Assembly: GCF_032340315.1 (NCBI RefSeq)
Contig: NZ_CP135437.1
Span: forward strand, 1-23,737
Length of the DNA stretch: 23,737 nucleotides
Direction: 5' to 3'
DNA from: Streptococcus sp. DTU_2020_1001019_1_SI_AUS_MUR_006
Lineage (GTDB): Bacteria; Bacillota; Bacilli; Lactobacillales; Streptococcaceae
Positions 17,189-23,737 of this stretch are shown piece after piece. Under the pieces are notes generated by a model. That model saw only the letters and a program-made list of their open reading frames with translations, made no database searches and had not been told where the DNA came from. The position numbers were made by a program, and so were the translations under genes. Each line of letters begins with the position of its first letter. The first letter of the stretch is position 1.

Positions 17189-19681
17189 GTGGAAAACATG
17201 ACTGTATCGGATGGAGCTGGTAAGGAACTCTCTAAACTCTCTTACACCTATGACTTAGCCGGCAATAAACTAACCAGCACCGAGACAGTCGATGGCAAGG
17301 AGAGCCAGATACACTTTACCTACGATGACCATAACCGCTTGACCAAACTAGAAGGTCCAGATGGCACTATCACCTATACCTACGACAAGAATGGCAATCG
17401 CATCGCTTCTGAGAAAAACTCAGAGAAGTTAGACTACATCTACGACACAGAGAACCGCTTACTTGCGATCAAGGACAAGAAGGGTCTTCTCATGGCTGCA
17501 CTTTACGACGGAGATGATAACCGTGTCTTCACTGCTAGTCGCAAGGAAGGCAAGAACACTTATCAACTCTTCCAACGCAAACCTAAGGAAGATCAATCTG
17601 GTGATCAGGCATCGCATGCAGGTAGAGGCAAGTCAGGTCGTAAGTCGCCATATACAGCCCCAAGTGGGGAGAAAAACTCCCTCTTCTGGTATGGCTTCAG
17701 TCAGAATGTCCTCCAAGCCCTATCCACCCTACCACAGACAGTAGGAAGCATCTGGCACAGCATCTTTGACGATGTGTCTAGAGCCTATCACCAGAAAGTG
17801 GCTAAGGATCGAGCAACCAAGGAAGGAATCGTGGTCAACCCACCAGAACTTGGCAACTTACCTGGTCAGGGAGAAGTAACCTATGCCAGTCAGGTTCAGG
17901 ATGTCCTGATTCCTTATACCACACGAGAGGATACCTATAACTACTACGAGGAACGCAACTATGTCAACGATGTCAATCGTGAACATACAGAAGTCCTCGA
18001 AACCTATGACCATGATGGCAAGGCTCGTGAGACCTATAGCTATGGTCAGGGTCGAACCAGCTACCTCAACAACCAAACAGGTGACAGCTACAACTACTTG
18101 ACTAACCAATCAGCCTCTGTGACAGGTTTGACCAAGGATGGACAAGCCGTCGCATCCAGTCGCTATAACCTCTATGGAGCAAGAAAGACAAGCACAGACA
18201 CAACAGGTCAGCCCTTTGCCTATAACGGCGAAGCCCGTGACGATACTGGACTTGACTATTTACGCGCAAGGTATTATGATAGTCAGGGAGGTACTTTCTT
18301 AACCGAGGATAGCTACCCAGGTGAGGAAACAGACCCTCTCAGCCAGAACCGTTACAGCTATGTGCAGAACAACCCCGTCAACTATACCGACCCGAGTGGG
18401 CACTTCTGGAACAGTATCAAAAAAGGCTGGAACTATGTTAAGTCAGGTCTTAATTGGGCTGGCAGACAAATTAGTAGAGGCGTTAATTGGGTTGGCAGAC
18501 AGATTAGTAGAGGCGTTAATTGGGTTGGCAGACAGATTGATAGAGGCGTTAACTGGGTTGGCAGACAGATTGATAGAGGCATTAACTGGGTTGGTAGACA
18601 GATTGATAGAGGTGTTAACTGGGTTGGCAGACAGTGGAATAAGGTTCAAACGACCTACAATAGTACAGTCGATTATGTTCAAACGAAATACCAGCAAGCA
18701 CAAGCTCGTATTCAAGAACTACACTATCAAGCAATTCGTACTGCCTATGCTGTGGCAATAGGATTTAAGGCCTCCCCTACAATCCGAGAAGGCATGAATC
18801 TCCTCCGAAACTGGGGAACAGCCTTGCAGAATACCTTAAAACATGTCTGTGATCCAAAAACAACTGGTGCCTCCGATAAGGGAGAAAATAAAGTTCCATC
18901 TGTCGCAGACTTTAGAAAGTATGAAGATGCGGCAAGACATGGACTTAGACCGGATCAGAAAGAGCGAATTGATAGGATGACATTAGAGGAGTATCTAAAG
19001 GCTCCCCCAATGACTCCTGAGGAAAATGCCTATGCCTCTAATGTAAAATTTGCGAAGTTTAACCAAGAAAATAAAGCTAAACTTCCAACTTTAGCAGCTG
19101 AATTCATAGGCTGGAATAATGGAGAACGTTTAGTTACAGGGAAAGATCCACTAACGGGCGAAGACGCAAATCGTTGGGCGGCAGGTGCAGAGTTAGCTGT
19201 TGATATTGCAAGTAATTTCTTTCCTATAGCTAAGGCTGGCAAATTAAGGAAACTTGAAAAAGCACTCGATGCAGTAGACGCAGTCAATGATGCTTCAAAA
19301 GCTACAAAGGCAGCTGATAAAGCTAAAGATGCTTCGAAAGCTGCAAAGGCAGCGGACAAGGCATCAGACGCTGCTCGTGTGGCGGATAAAGTAGATGATG
19401 TCAAAGATGTTAATAAAATTCCTCAATATGTTGAAGATACTATTTCACAGATTAAAAACAATAAGGGTAATCCACCAGATGGATTTAAAGGAGGAAAAGT
19501 TTATAAAAATGAGCCTTTAGATGGTGAAGAACTCCTTCCCGATGGAATTACTTATAAAGAGTACGATGTTCATCCATATCAAAAAGGAGTGCCAAGAGGA
19601 ATGGAAAGAATTGTTATAGGTGAAGATGGATCCATATGGTATACTCAAGATCACTATCAAACTTTTATAAGAATAAAATAA
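17189..19681 (+). CDS. Orphan Rhs module 3: 5'-truncated Rhs with barnase-type RNase tip
   Basis: Rhs homology starts at about 17059 (matching 8602 of the main gene) and the frame is open from 17060. The GTG at 17189 is only the first start-like codon and has no ribosome site, so this is probably silent. Order: last YD repeats, core with PVNYTDPSG (about residue 401), type A linker (420-482), PT-TG-like pretoxin (about 554-740) and a 90-residue tip (741-830). The tip is a clear microbial RNase (barnase, N1/T1 superfamily): GFKGGKVYKNE, YKEYDV, RGMERIV and a final DHYQTFIRIK nearly matching the end of barnase. Catalytic residues correspond to Glu791 (E73), Arg803 (R83), Arg807 (R87) and His822 (H102). 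It would cut RNA in a target cell. An Ala/Lys-rich 13-residue duplication near the pretoxin end (KDASKAAKAADK) is absent from module 2. Confidence 0.85.
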   Translation: MENMTVSDGAGKELSKLSYTYDLAGNKLTSTETVDGKESQIHFTYDDHNRLTKLEGPDGTITYTYDKNGNRIASEKNSEKLDYIYDTENRLLAIKDKKGLLMAALYDGDDNRVFTASRKEGKNTYQLFQRKPKEDQSGDQASHAGRGKSGRKSPYTAPSGEKNSLFWYGFSQNVLQALSTLPQTVGSIWHSIFDDVSRAYHQKVAKDRATKEGIVVNPPELGNLPGQGEVTYASQVQDVLIPYTTREDTYNYYEERNYVNDVNREHTEVLETYDHDGKARETYSYGQGRTSYLNNQTGDSYNYLTNQSASVTGLTKDGQAVASSRYNLYGARKTSTDTTGQPFAYNGEARDDTGLDYLRARYYDSQGGTFLTEDSYPGEETDPLSQNRYSYVQNNPVNYTDPSGHFWNSIKKGWNYVKSGLNWAGRQISRGVNWVGRQISRGVNWVGRQIDRGVNWVGRQIDRGINWVGRQIDRGVNWVGRQWNKVQTTYNSTVDYVQTKYQQAQARIQELHYQAIRTAYAVAIGFKASPTIREGMNLLRNWGTALQNTLKHVCDPKTTGASDKGENKVPSVADFRKYEDAARHGLRPDQKERIDRMTLEEYLKAPPMTPEENAYASNVKFAKFNQENKAKLPTLAAEFIGWNNGERLVTGKDPLTGEDANRWAAGAELAVDIASNFFPIAKAGKLRKLEKALDAVDAVNDASKATKAADKAKDASKAAKAADKASDAARVADKVDDVKDVNKIPQYVEDTISQIKNNKGNPPDGFKGGKVYKNEPLDGEELLPDGITYKEYDVHPYQKGVPRGMERIVIGEDGSIWYTQDHYQTFIRIK
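18446..18634 (+). repeat. 33-bp coding repeat, linker type A, module 3
   Basis: Five full units and a partial sixth, far more uniform than in module 1: GLNWAGRQISR, GVNWVGRQISR, GVNWVGRQIDR (twice), GINWVGRQIDR, GVNWVGRQ. The near-identity points to recent expansion or homogenisation by slippage or unequal exchange. Copy number could vary between strains. Confidence 0.9.
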
Positions 19682-19691
19682 GGGGAATATA

Positions 19692-20186
19692 ATGTCAAAG
19701 AAATTTAATAATAGAACATTTAGAAAGATAGAAGAAATTTATAGCGTTTATTTACCTGACGAATTTAAAAAAGTTTATGGAAATATGGAGGAACTTCCTG
19801 AAAACTGGTATGATTGGAGTGATTTTTCACCTCAGAATGTTAAGGTGTTGAGTAATTATATACAAGTAATAAAAGAAAATATAGCAGAAGAAATAGAATA
19901 TGTTGATTGGAGCGATAATTGGGGAGAAGCTCCAAGTAATTTAGAACTTACAAAAGGAGAAATACTAAGTCGTTTAATGAATTCCCCAACATTATTGCCC
20001 ATTTTTGGTCATAGGTATATTGCATCATGTAATACTCCAATTTCGCCTGTATTTTCAATTGTTGGTTCAGATATCATTTATTATTCAAAAAGCCTAACTG
20101 ATTATTTTCATGGAATCACAGTAAGCAGAGAGACAAATCTATCTAATTTACCCCAAATTCCTTTTTGGTCCGATATTGCACAGTGA
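19692..20186 (+). CDS. SUKH (SMI1/KNR4-type) immunity protein for the barnase tip
   Basis: The product is a 164-residue protein starting 10 bases after the RNase stop, with AAGGGG about 6 bases before the ATG. FKKVYGNMEELPENWYDW, followed by LPIFGHRYIASC, SPVFSIVGSDIIYYSKSLTDYF and a final PFWSDIAQ, fits the SMI1/KNR4 (SUKH) immunity superfamily, widespread beside nuclease toxins. It should block the module 3 RNase. The pairing is notable because barnase itself is inhibited by barstar, which is structurally unrelated. It is cytoplasmic, with no signal or membrane segment. Confidence 0.75.
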   Translation: MSKKFNNRTFRKIEEIYSVYLPDEFKKVYGNMEELPENWYDWSDFSPQNVKVLSNYIQVIKENIAEEIEYVDWSDNWGEAPSNLELTKGEILSRLMNSPTLLPIFGHRYIASCNTPISPVFSIVGSDIIYYSKSLTDYFHGITVSRETNLSNLPQIPFWSDIAQ

Positions 20187-20524
20187 TAAAGGTTAGATGA
20201 GAATACTAGGTTAAGAGAAAAATTACAACAAGTATATTTCAAAACTTTTCACCATTATCAAGTAATTGGTATTAATTTTGGGATAGATGTAATTTCTGAG
20301 AAATTTCCTCTTATTTTCAAGTTGGAAAAGTGATTGTTATTTAGTATCTGAGACTATAGGAATTTAATTATTTATTTAAGTTAATAAATTGAAAAGTTCT
20401 CAGAAATAATTTGCTTAGAATGTTTTTGAAAAACTTAAAAAGAGAAATTAAATTACATGATTATCTTAACTAGAATCGTACTAATTGTTTAAATTAACCT
20501 CTTCTGTTGTGATAGAAACATGCA
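20187..20524. other. AT-rich intergenic stretch after module 3
   Basis: No complete gene is seen. Directly after two stops (TGA, TAA) the frame of the SUKH gene stays open from 20190 to TGA 20331-20333, reading 47 codons that include RLREKLQQVYFKTFHHYQ. This may be a relic of another immunity gene or a chance frame. The rest is non-coding up to the terminator. Confidence 0.45.
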
Positions 20525-20560
20525 AAGACTCTCGAGGAAGGATTTCTTCGAGAGTTTTAT
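20525..20560 (+). terminator. Terminator after module 3
   Basis: ACTCTCGAGGAA (20528-20539) pairs with TTCTTCGAGAGT (20544-20555), with one G-T pair and a four-base loop, followed by TTTAT. The arm ACTCTCGA...TCGAGAGTTTTAT recurs in the terminator after module 4, so the two boundaries are related. Rhs-derived sequence begins within a few bases of the T-run. Confidence 0.85.
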
Positions 20561-20561
20561 G

Positions 20562-20676
20562 TTACATCTATGACTTAAAGGATCAGTTGCTTACAGTGAC
20601 TAAGGAGGGAATCGTTGTCAACCCACCAGAACTCGGTAACCTACCGGATCAGGGAGAAGTGACCTATGCCAGTTGG
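20562..20676 (+). pseudogene. Scrambled Rhs leader of module 4
   Basis: Two short Rhs pieces are joined ahead of the module 4 frame: 20562-20600 matches 7915-7953 and 20602-20673 matches 9326-9397. A third piece, from about 20677, matches 9621 onwards and is the module body. The last join loses 221 bases between two copies of CCAGTCAGG (9393 and 9614), so the leader is out of frame with the body. It looks like the remains of a longer Rhs arm eroded by deletions between short repeats. Confidence 0.8.
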
Positions 20677-22532
20677 GCTCTGTGACAGGTTTGACCAAGG
20701 ATGGACAAGCCGTCTCATCCAGTCGCTATCATCTCTATGGGGCAAGAAAGACAAGCACAGACACGACAGGAAATCCCTTTGCCTATAACGGCGAAGCCCG
20801 TGATGATACTGGACTTGACTATTTACGCGCAAGGTATTATGATAGTCAGGGAGGTACTTTCTTAACCGAGGATAGCTACCCAGGGGAGGAAACAGACCCT
20901 CTCAGCCAGAACCGCTACAGCTATGTGCAGAACAACCCTGTCAACTATACCGACCCGAGTGGGCACTTCTGGAACAGTATCAAAAAAGGCTGGAACTATG
21001 TTAAAAAGACGGCCTCTAATGCTTGGAATGGTGTAAAACGAGTCGCCTCAAACACCTGGAATGGTGTGAAGAGTGTCGCATCCAAGGCTTGGAATGTGAC
21101 CAAGAGCGCTTTCAACCATGCGACCAACTGGGTCAGAACCCAGGTCAACCGTGCATCGAATTGGGTTGGCAGACAGTGGAATAAGGTTCAAACGACCTAC
21201 AATAGTGCCAGTGACTATGTACAAACGAAATACCAGCAAGCGGCTGCACAGATAGAAGCTAAGCGCCAACAAGTGGTTCGGTCTGCCTATGCCCTAGCCA
21301 CAGGCTTGAGCTCTTCCCCAACCATCCGAGAAGGTATGAATCTCCTCCGAAACTGGGGAACAGCCTTGCAGAACACCTTAAAACATGTCTGTACGACAGC
21401 TGAACGAGTCAAGAATCAAGTCGTTGATTTCGTGAAAAATGTCGACTGGAAGAAGGTTGCCATCGTGGCAGCTGCGACTGTAGCAGCAGTAGCTGTGTCT
21501 GTAGCCACTGCAGGAGCAGCGGCTCCTGTGGTAGCCGGATTAGTCGGAAGTGTCGGTTTGACTGGTTTTGGTGCGGCTGTTGCGACAGGTGTTGGTGTTG
21601 GAGTTATAGCAGGGGCAGCAGGTGGAGGAACCCAAGCCCTTGTTTCAGGTGCTTTATCAGGAAAAGATGGTAAGACTATTCTCAAGGATACATGGGAAGG
21701 TATTAAGGGAGGTGCGGTCACTGGAGCCTTTACAGGAGGTCTGACGGCTGGTCTAGGAGCAGCTAGTTCAAGTGTGACAAATGGTCTGGTGCGTCACGGG
21801 GTTGATACGGTAGGTGAAACCGTGATTGACACGATTAGTGATGCGGCTCAAGGAGGCCAGATCACTCCAACCAGCATTGGTACAAGCCTTTTCCTTAACG
21901 CAGTGACAGAAGGTGTAAGTAGCCGAACAGTTCGAGCTCCTAAAGCTGATGTGGTGACGACGAAGCCGAAATCAGGGGATGTACCAGTCACGAGACCACG
22001 CAAGGATGTAACCCCTGTACAGCAACTAGCATTGCCTGGGCCGACTAGTAAACCCCTTGCCTTGCCAGCACCAGATCCTGTGTTAGCTTTACCAGCTCCT
22101 AAGGCTGATGTGGTGACAACGAAGCCTACGGGTGGACGTCTACCAATGACAGTAGAGAATCTCCAAATGTTTGCGGAGAAGCCTAAAGTCACTAAAGATA
22201 ATCATTTTAATAATTGGTTAGATAAAGGTTCGTCTAATAATAGTGTTTATTATGGAATTGATGCTAATACTGAAGGTGCTGTTTATACAGGAATAACAAA
22301 ACAAGATTTAGAATCAAGATTGTATCAACATAATCGTCAAGGAAAGAATTTTTCGCGCCTTGATGAACGATATAGTGGTTTGACAAGAAACCAGGCTAGG
22401 GCAGTGGAGCAGTATCTTATTGAAAACGGCCATGCGAATCAATTGAATAAAATTAATAGTATTAGTCCTAAAAATAAAATGTATGATGGTGCCATGAAGT
22501 GGGCAGAAAAATATCTTAATGGAGGAAATTAA
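20673..22532 (+). CDS. Orphan Rhs module 4: Rhs core with GIY-YIG nuclease tip
   Basis: The open frame is 619 codons long with a TTG as its first start-like codon and no ribosome site, so it is probably a silent cassette. It begins just before the Rhs core (YLRARYYDSQGG; PVNYTDPSG near residue 94), followed by a type B linker (111-166), the conserved KHVC block, a long Gly/Ala-rich hydrophobic pretoxin (about 256-421) and a Pro-rich spacer in which APKADVVTTKP occurs twice. The tip, after PMTVENLQMFAEKP, carries a GIY-YIG nuclease: VYYGI (525-529), VYTGIT (537-542), Arg549 in SRLYQH and Glu579 in AVEQYLIE. GIY-YIG enzymes are metal-dependent DNases, so DNA cleavage in target cells is the likely effect. 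The tip is AT-rich relative to the shell. Confidence 0.8.
   Translation: MGSVTGLTKDGQAVSSSRYHLYGARKTSTDTTGNPFAYNGEARDDTGLDYLRARYYDSQGGTFLTEDSYPGEETDPLSQNRYSYVQNNPVNYTDPSGHFWNSIKKGWNYVKKTASNAWNGVKRVASNTWNGVKSVASKAWNVTKSAFNHATNWVRTQVNRASNWVGRQWNKVQTTYNSASDYVQTKYQQAAAQIEAKRQQVVRSAYALATGLSSSPTIREGMNLLRNWGTALQNTLKHVCTTAERVKNQVVDFVKNVDWKKVAIVAAATVAAVAVSVATAGAAAPVVAGLVGSVGLTGFGAAVATGVGVGVIAGAAGGGTQALVSGALSGKDGKTILKDTWEGIKGGAVTGAFTGGLTAGLGAASSSVTNGLVRHGVDTVGETVIDTISDAAQGGQITPTSIGTSLFLNAVTEGVSSRTVRAPKADVVTTKPKSGDVPVTRPRKDVTPVQQLALPGPTSKPLALPAPDPVLALPAPKADVVTTKPTGGRLPMTVENLQMFAEKPKVTKDNHFNNWLDKGSSNNSVYYGIDANTEGAVYTGITKQDLESRLYQHNRQGKNFSRLDERYSGLTRNQARAVEQYLIENGHANQLNKINSISPKNKMYDGAMKWAEKYLNGGN
21003..21170 (+). 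repeat. 33-bp coding repeat, linker type B, module 4
   Basis: Five 11-residue units: KKTASNAWNGV, KRVASNTWNGV, KSVASKAWNVT, KSAFNHATNWV, RTQVNRASNWV, then GRQWNKVQ. The first units match module 2's linker minus one unit. The last unit matches the end of the module 1 linker (VNRASNW), so this linker is itself a type B/type A hybrid. Confidence 0.8.
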
Positions 22533-22534
22533 TA

Positions 22535-23140
22535 ATGAATACAAATCTAATAGCTTTAAGAAGAAAAGAACATTTTGAGAGTTTAAATTTAGAAATTCAG
22601 AAGGAGTTAGATGACTTTTATGATACAAAGGCAGCTACTCATCAACTAAAAGTGATTAAAAAAAGCAGGTCAATTCCAAAAGTGGGAGATGTATTTCTTG
22701 TGTCTCCTAGGGAGGGAATCTACTTTTATGGTAAAGTGCTGGTTGCTAATATAGTTAGAAAAGTTCCGGATTCTTTTGTGGAAGGAAAACATGTTGTATT
22801 TATCTTTAAAGGAATTACTCATGAAAAAAATATTGATAAATACAAGCCAGATTATTCTAACTTGTTAATTTCACCTGCTATTGTAGGTGATGCATATTGG
22901 AAAAAAGGATATTTCCATACTATCGCTAATATTCCCTTAACAGAGGAAGAGAAAAATCTGGATTTTGGCTTTTATAAACTTCATTTTAAAAGTAACTTTT
23001 TTTGTAAAGAGACTGGAGAATTATTGGATAAAGAGCCTAAATTATTAGGGATGCATGGAATAACAACCATCAGTGGAATAGGATGGGATATTGAAAGAGA
23101 ATTAATTATTAATCCTTCCTTATTAGAAGAAACTGAGTAG
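22535..23140 (+). CDS. Imm26-like immunity protein for the GIY-YIG tip
   Basis: The product is a 201-residue protein with its ATG 9 bases after GGAGG (22521-22525), which lies inside the toxin's last codons; the two frames are 2 bases apart. IPKVGDVFLVSPREGIYFYG and KVLVANIVRKV resemble the start of the Imm26 immunity family (a beta-rich domain beginning with K-x-G-D-V-F). The N-terminal 45 residues are charged and probably helical. It should neutralise the module 4 nuclease. No membrane segment is present. I am confident of its role as an immunity gene, less so of the family. Confidence 0.7.
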   Translation: MNTNLIALRRKEHFESLNLEIQKELDDFYDTKAATHQLKVIKKSRSIPKVGDVFLVSPREGIYFYGKVLVANIVRKVPDSFVEGKHVVFIFKGITHEKNIDKYKPDYSNLLISPAIVGDAYWKKGYFHTIANIPLTEEEKNLDFGFYKLHFKSNFFCKETGELLDKEPKLLGMHGITTISGIGWDIERELIINPSLLEETE

Positions 23141-23162
23141 CTTGAACTTTGTGATAATCATT

Positions 23163-23199
23163 AAAAACTCTCGAAGAAATTTTTCATCGAGAGTTTTAT
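23163..23199 (+). terminator. Terminator after module 4
   Basis: ACTCTCGA (23167-23174) pairs with TCGAGAGT (23187-23194), the stem continues inwards with one mismatch, and flanking A and T runs extend it outwards (TTTTATA). Its arms are the same as those of the terminator after module 3. Rhs-derived sequence resumes at about 23222. Confidence 0.85.
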
Positions 23200-23221
23200 A
23201 CTATCACCATCAGCTATAATA

Positions 23222-23694
23222 GTGGTAAGACTCAATACACCTATAATGAACTGGGTGATCCGATCCAAGTCACCGATGCCAATGGCCCTGTCACTAAGAT
23301 GACCTATACCTCAACGGCTCAACATAGGGATCCAAATGGTCAAGCGACAGCCTTTAAGTACGACCCATTAGGACGAATCATCGAAACAGTAGCTCCAACA
23401 GGAAGCAAGCAAAGCTTCAGCTATGATGCTTTGGGCAATCGTTTGAGCGAAACAAGTGGCGAAGGTCATACAACAACCTACAGTTATGACAGTATGAACC
23501 GTGTCAGCAGTAAGAAACGCCCAACAGGTGGAGAGGATCAGTATGCCTATGACGCTACAGGTAGCTTGGCAAAAGAAACCGACGCCAACGGTCATAGCAC
23601 CAACTATGTCAATGACCAGCTCGAAAAAGTAACCAAGTCCGATGGGAAAACCATCAGCTGTATTAGTTTTCGTAACATTAGTACATTATTTTAA
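23222..23694 (+). pseudogene. Scrambled Rhs fragment, fifth module remnant
   Basis: Three pieces of YD sequence are spliced together: 23222-23323 matches 6264-6365, 23329-23617 matches 6947-7235 and 23616-23659 matches 8134-8177 of the main gene. Both joins keep the YD reading frame, and the second removes exactly 900 bases at a near-identical decamer (GTCAATGACC / GTCAATAACC). After 23659 the sequence is unrelated and the frame stops at 23694. No core, tip or immunity gene is present within the window. It could be the array's decayed end or the eroded arm of a further module. Confidence 0.8.
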
Positions 23695-23737
23695 GATGCC
23701 TTTTCAACTGTATTTCAATTTATAAAGAATAATGATC

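Noticed and set aside
18446..18634. 33-bp direct repeats considered as a CRISPR array
   Set aside because: There are no unique spacers. The units abut directly and encode 11-residue repeats in the Rhs frame.
12000..23737. Transposase, integrase or attachment sites that could explain module movement
   Set aside because: No IS-like frame, terminal inverted repeat or target duplication is visible at the module boundaries. The joins are explained by Rhs homology and short repeats.

Overview
The window looks like Gram-positive DNA, most probably from a mitis-group or related oral Streptococcus. This is an inference: genes are AT-rich with strong AGGAGG-type ribosome sites, there is an extended -10 promoter (TGaTACAAT), a class B sortase, and a WapA/Rhs-type secreted YD-repeat protein. 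It holds one polymorphic-toxin locus, entirely on the + strand: a full-length (but frameshifted) Rhs/WapA-like toxin gene followed by a tandem array of 5'-truncated toxin-immunity modules.

Layout. Positions 1-452 are non-coding, with a dyad at 337-374 and a promoter at 403-432. A compact operon follows: class B sortase (453-1151), a six-helix membrane protein (1151-1777), and the Rhs gene (1761-11380). The Rhs product has a signal peptide, a DNRLRE-like beta domain, LysM, a DUF6531-like domain, a very long YD-repeat shell, the Rhs core with the P-x4-DPxG motif, an 11-residue-repeat linker, a hydrophobic pretoxin segment and a toxin tip. One missing base near 4770 splits it into two reading frames (1761-4868 and 4865-11380). 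An immunity gene (11384-11722) and an immunity-like relic (11749-11925) follow.

Three orphan modules come next, each starting abruptly inside Rhs sequence just after a stem-loop terminator and each ending in a different toxin tip plus immunity gene. Module 2 (12022-16970) has an unassigned tip, perhaps an RNase, and two paralogous immunity genes. Module 3 (17059-20186) has a clear barnase-family RNase with a SUKH-type immunity protein. Module 4 (20562-23140) has a GIY-YIG nuclease with an Imm26-like protein. A fifth, scrambled Rhs fragment (23222-23694) runs almost to the window edge, so the array may continue.

How the parts fit. The orphan modules have no signal peptide or N-terminal shell and lie behind terminators, so they are best read as a silent toxin library. 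Homologous Rhs arms of about 0.3 to 2.8 kb could let any of them be recombined onto the full-length gene, changing toxin and immunity together. Two linker types and two pretoxin types occur in all four combinations across the four modules, which is direct evidence of past shuffling. The sortase and membrane protein, co-transcribed with the Rhs gene, may serve its surface display or release, though no sorting signal is visible in the Rhs protein.
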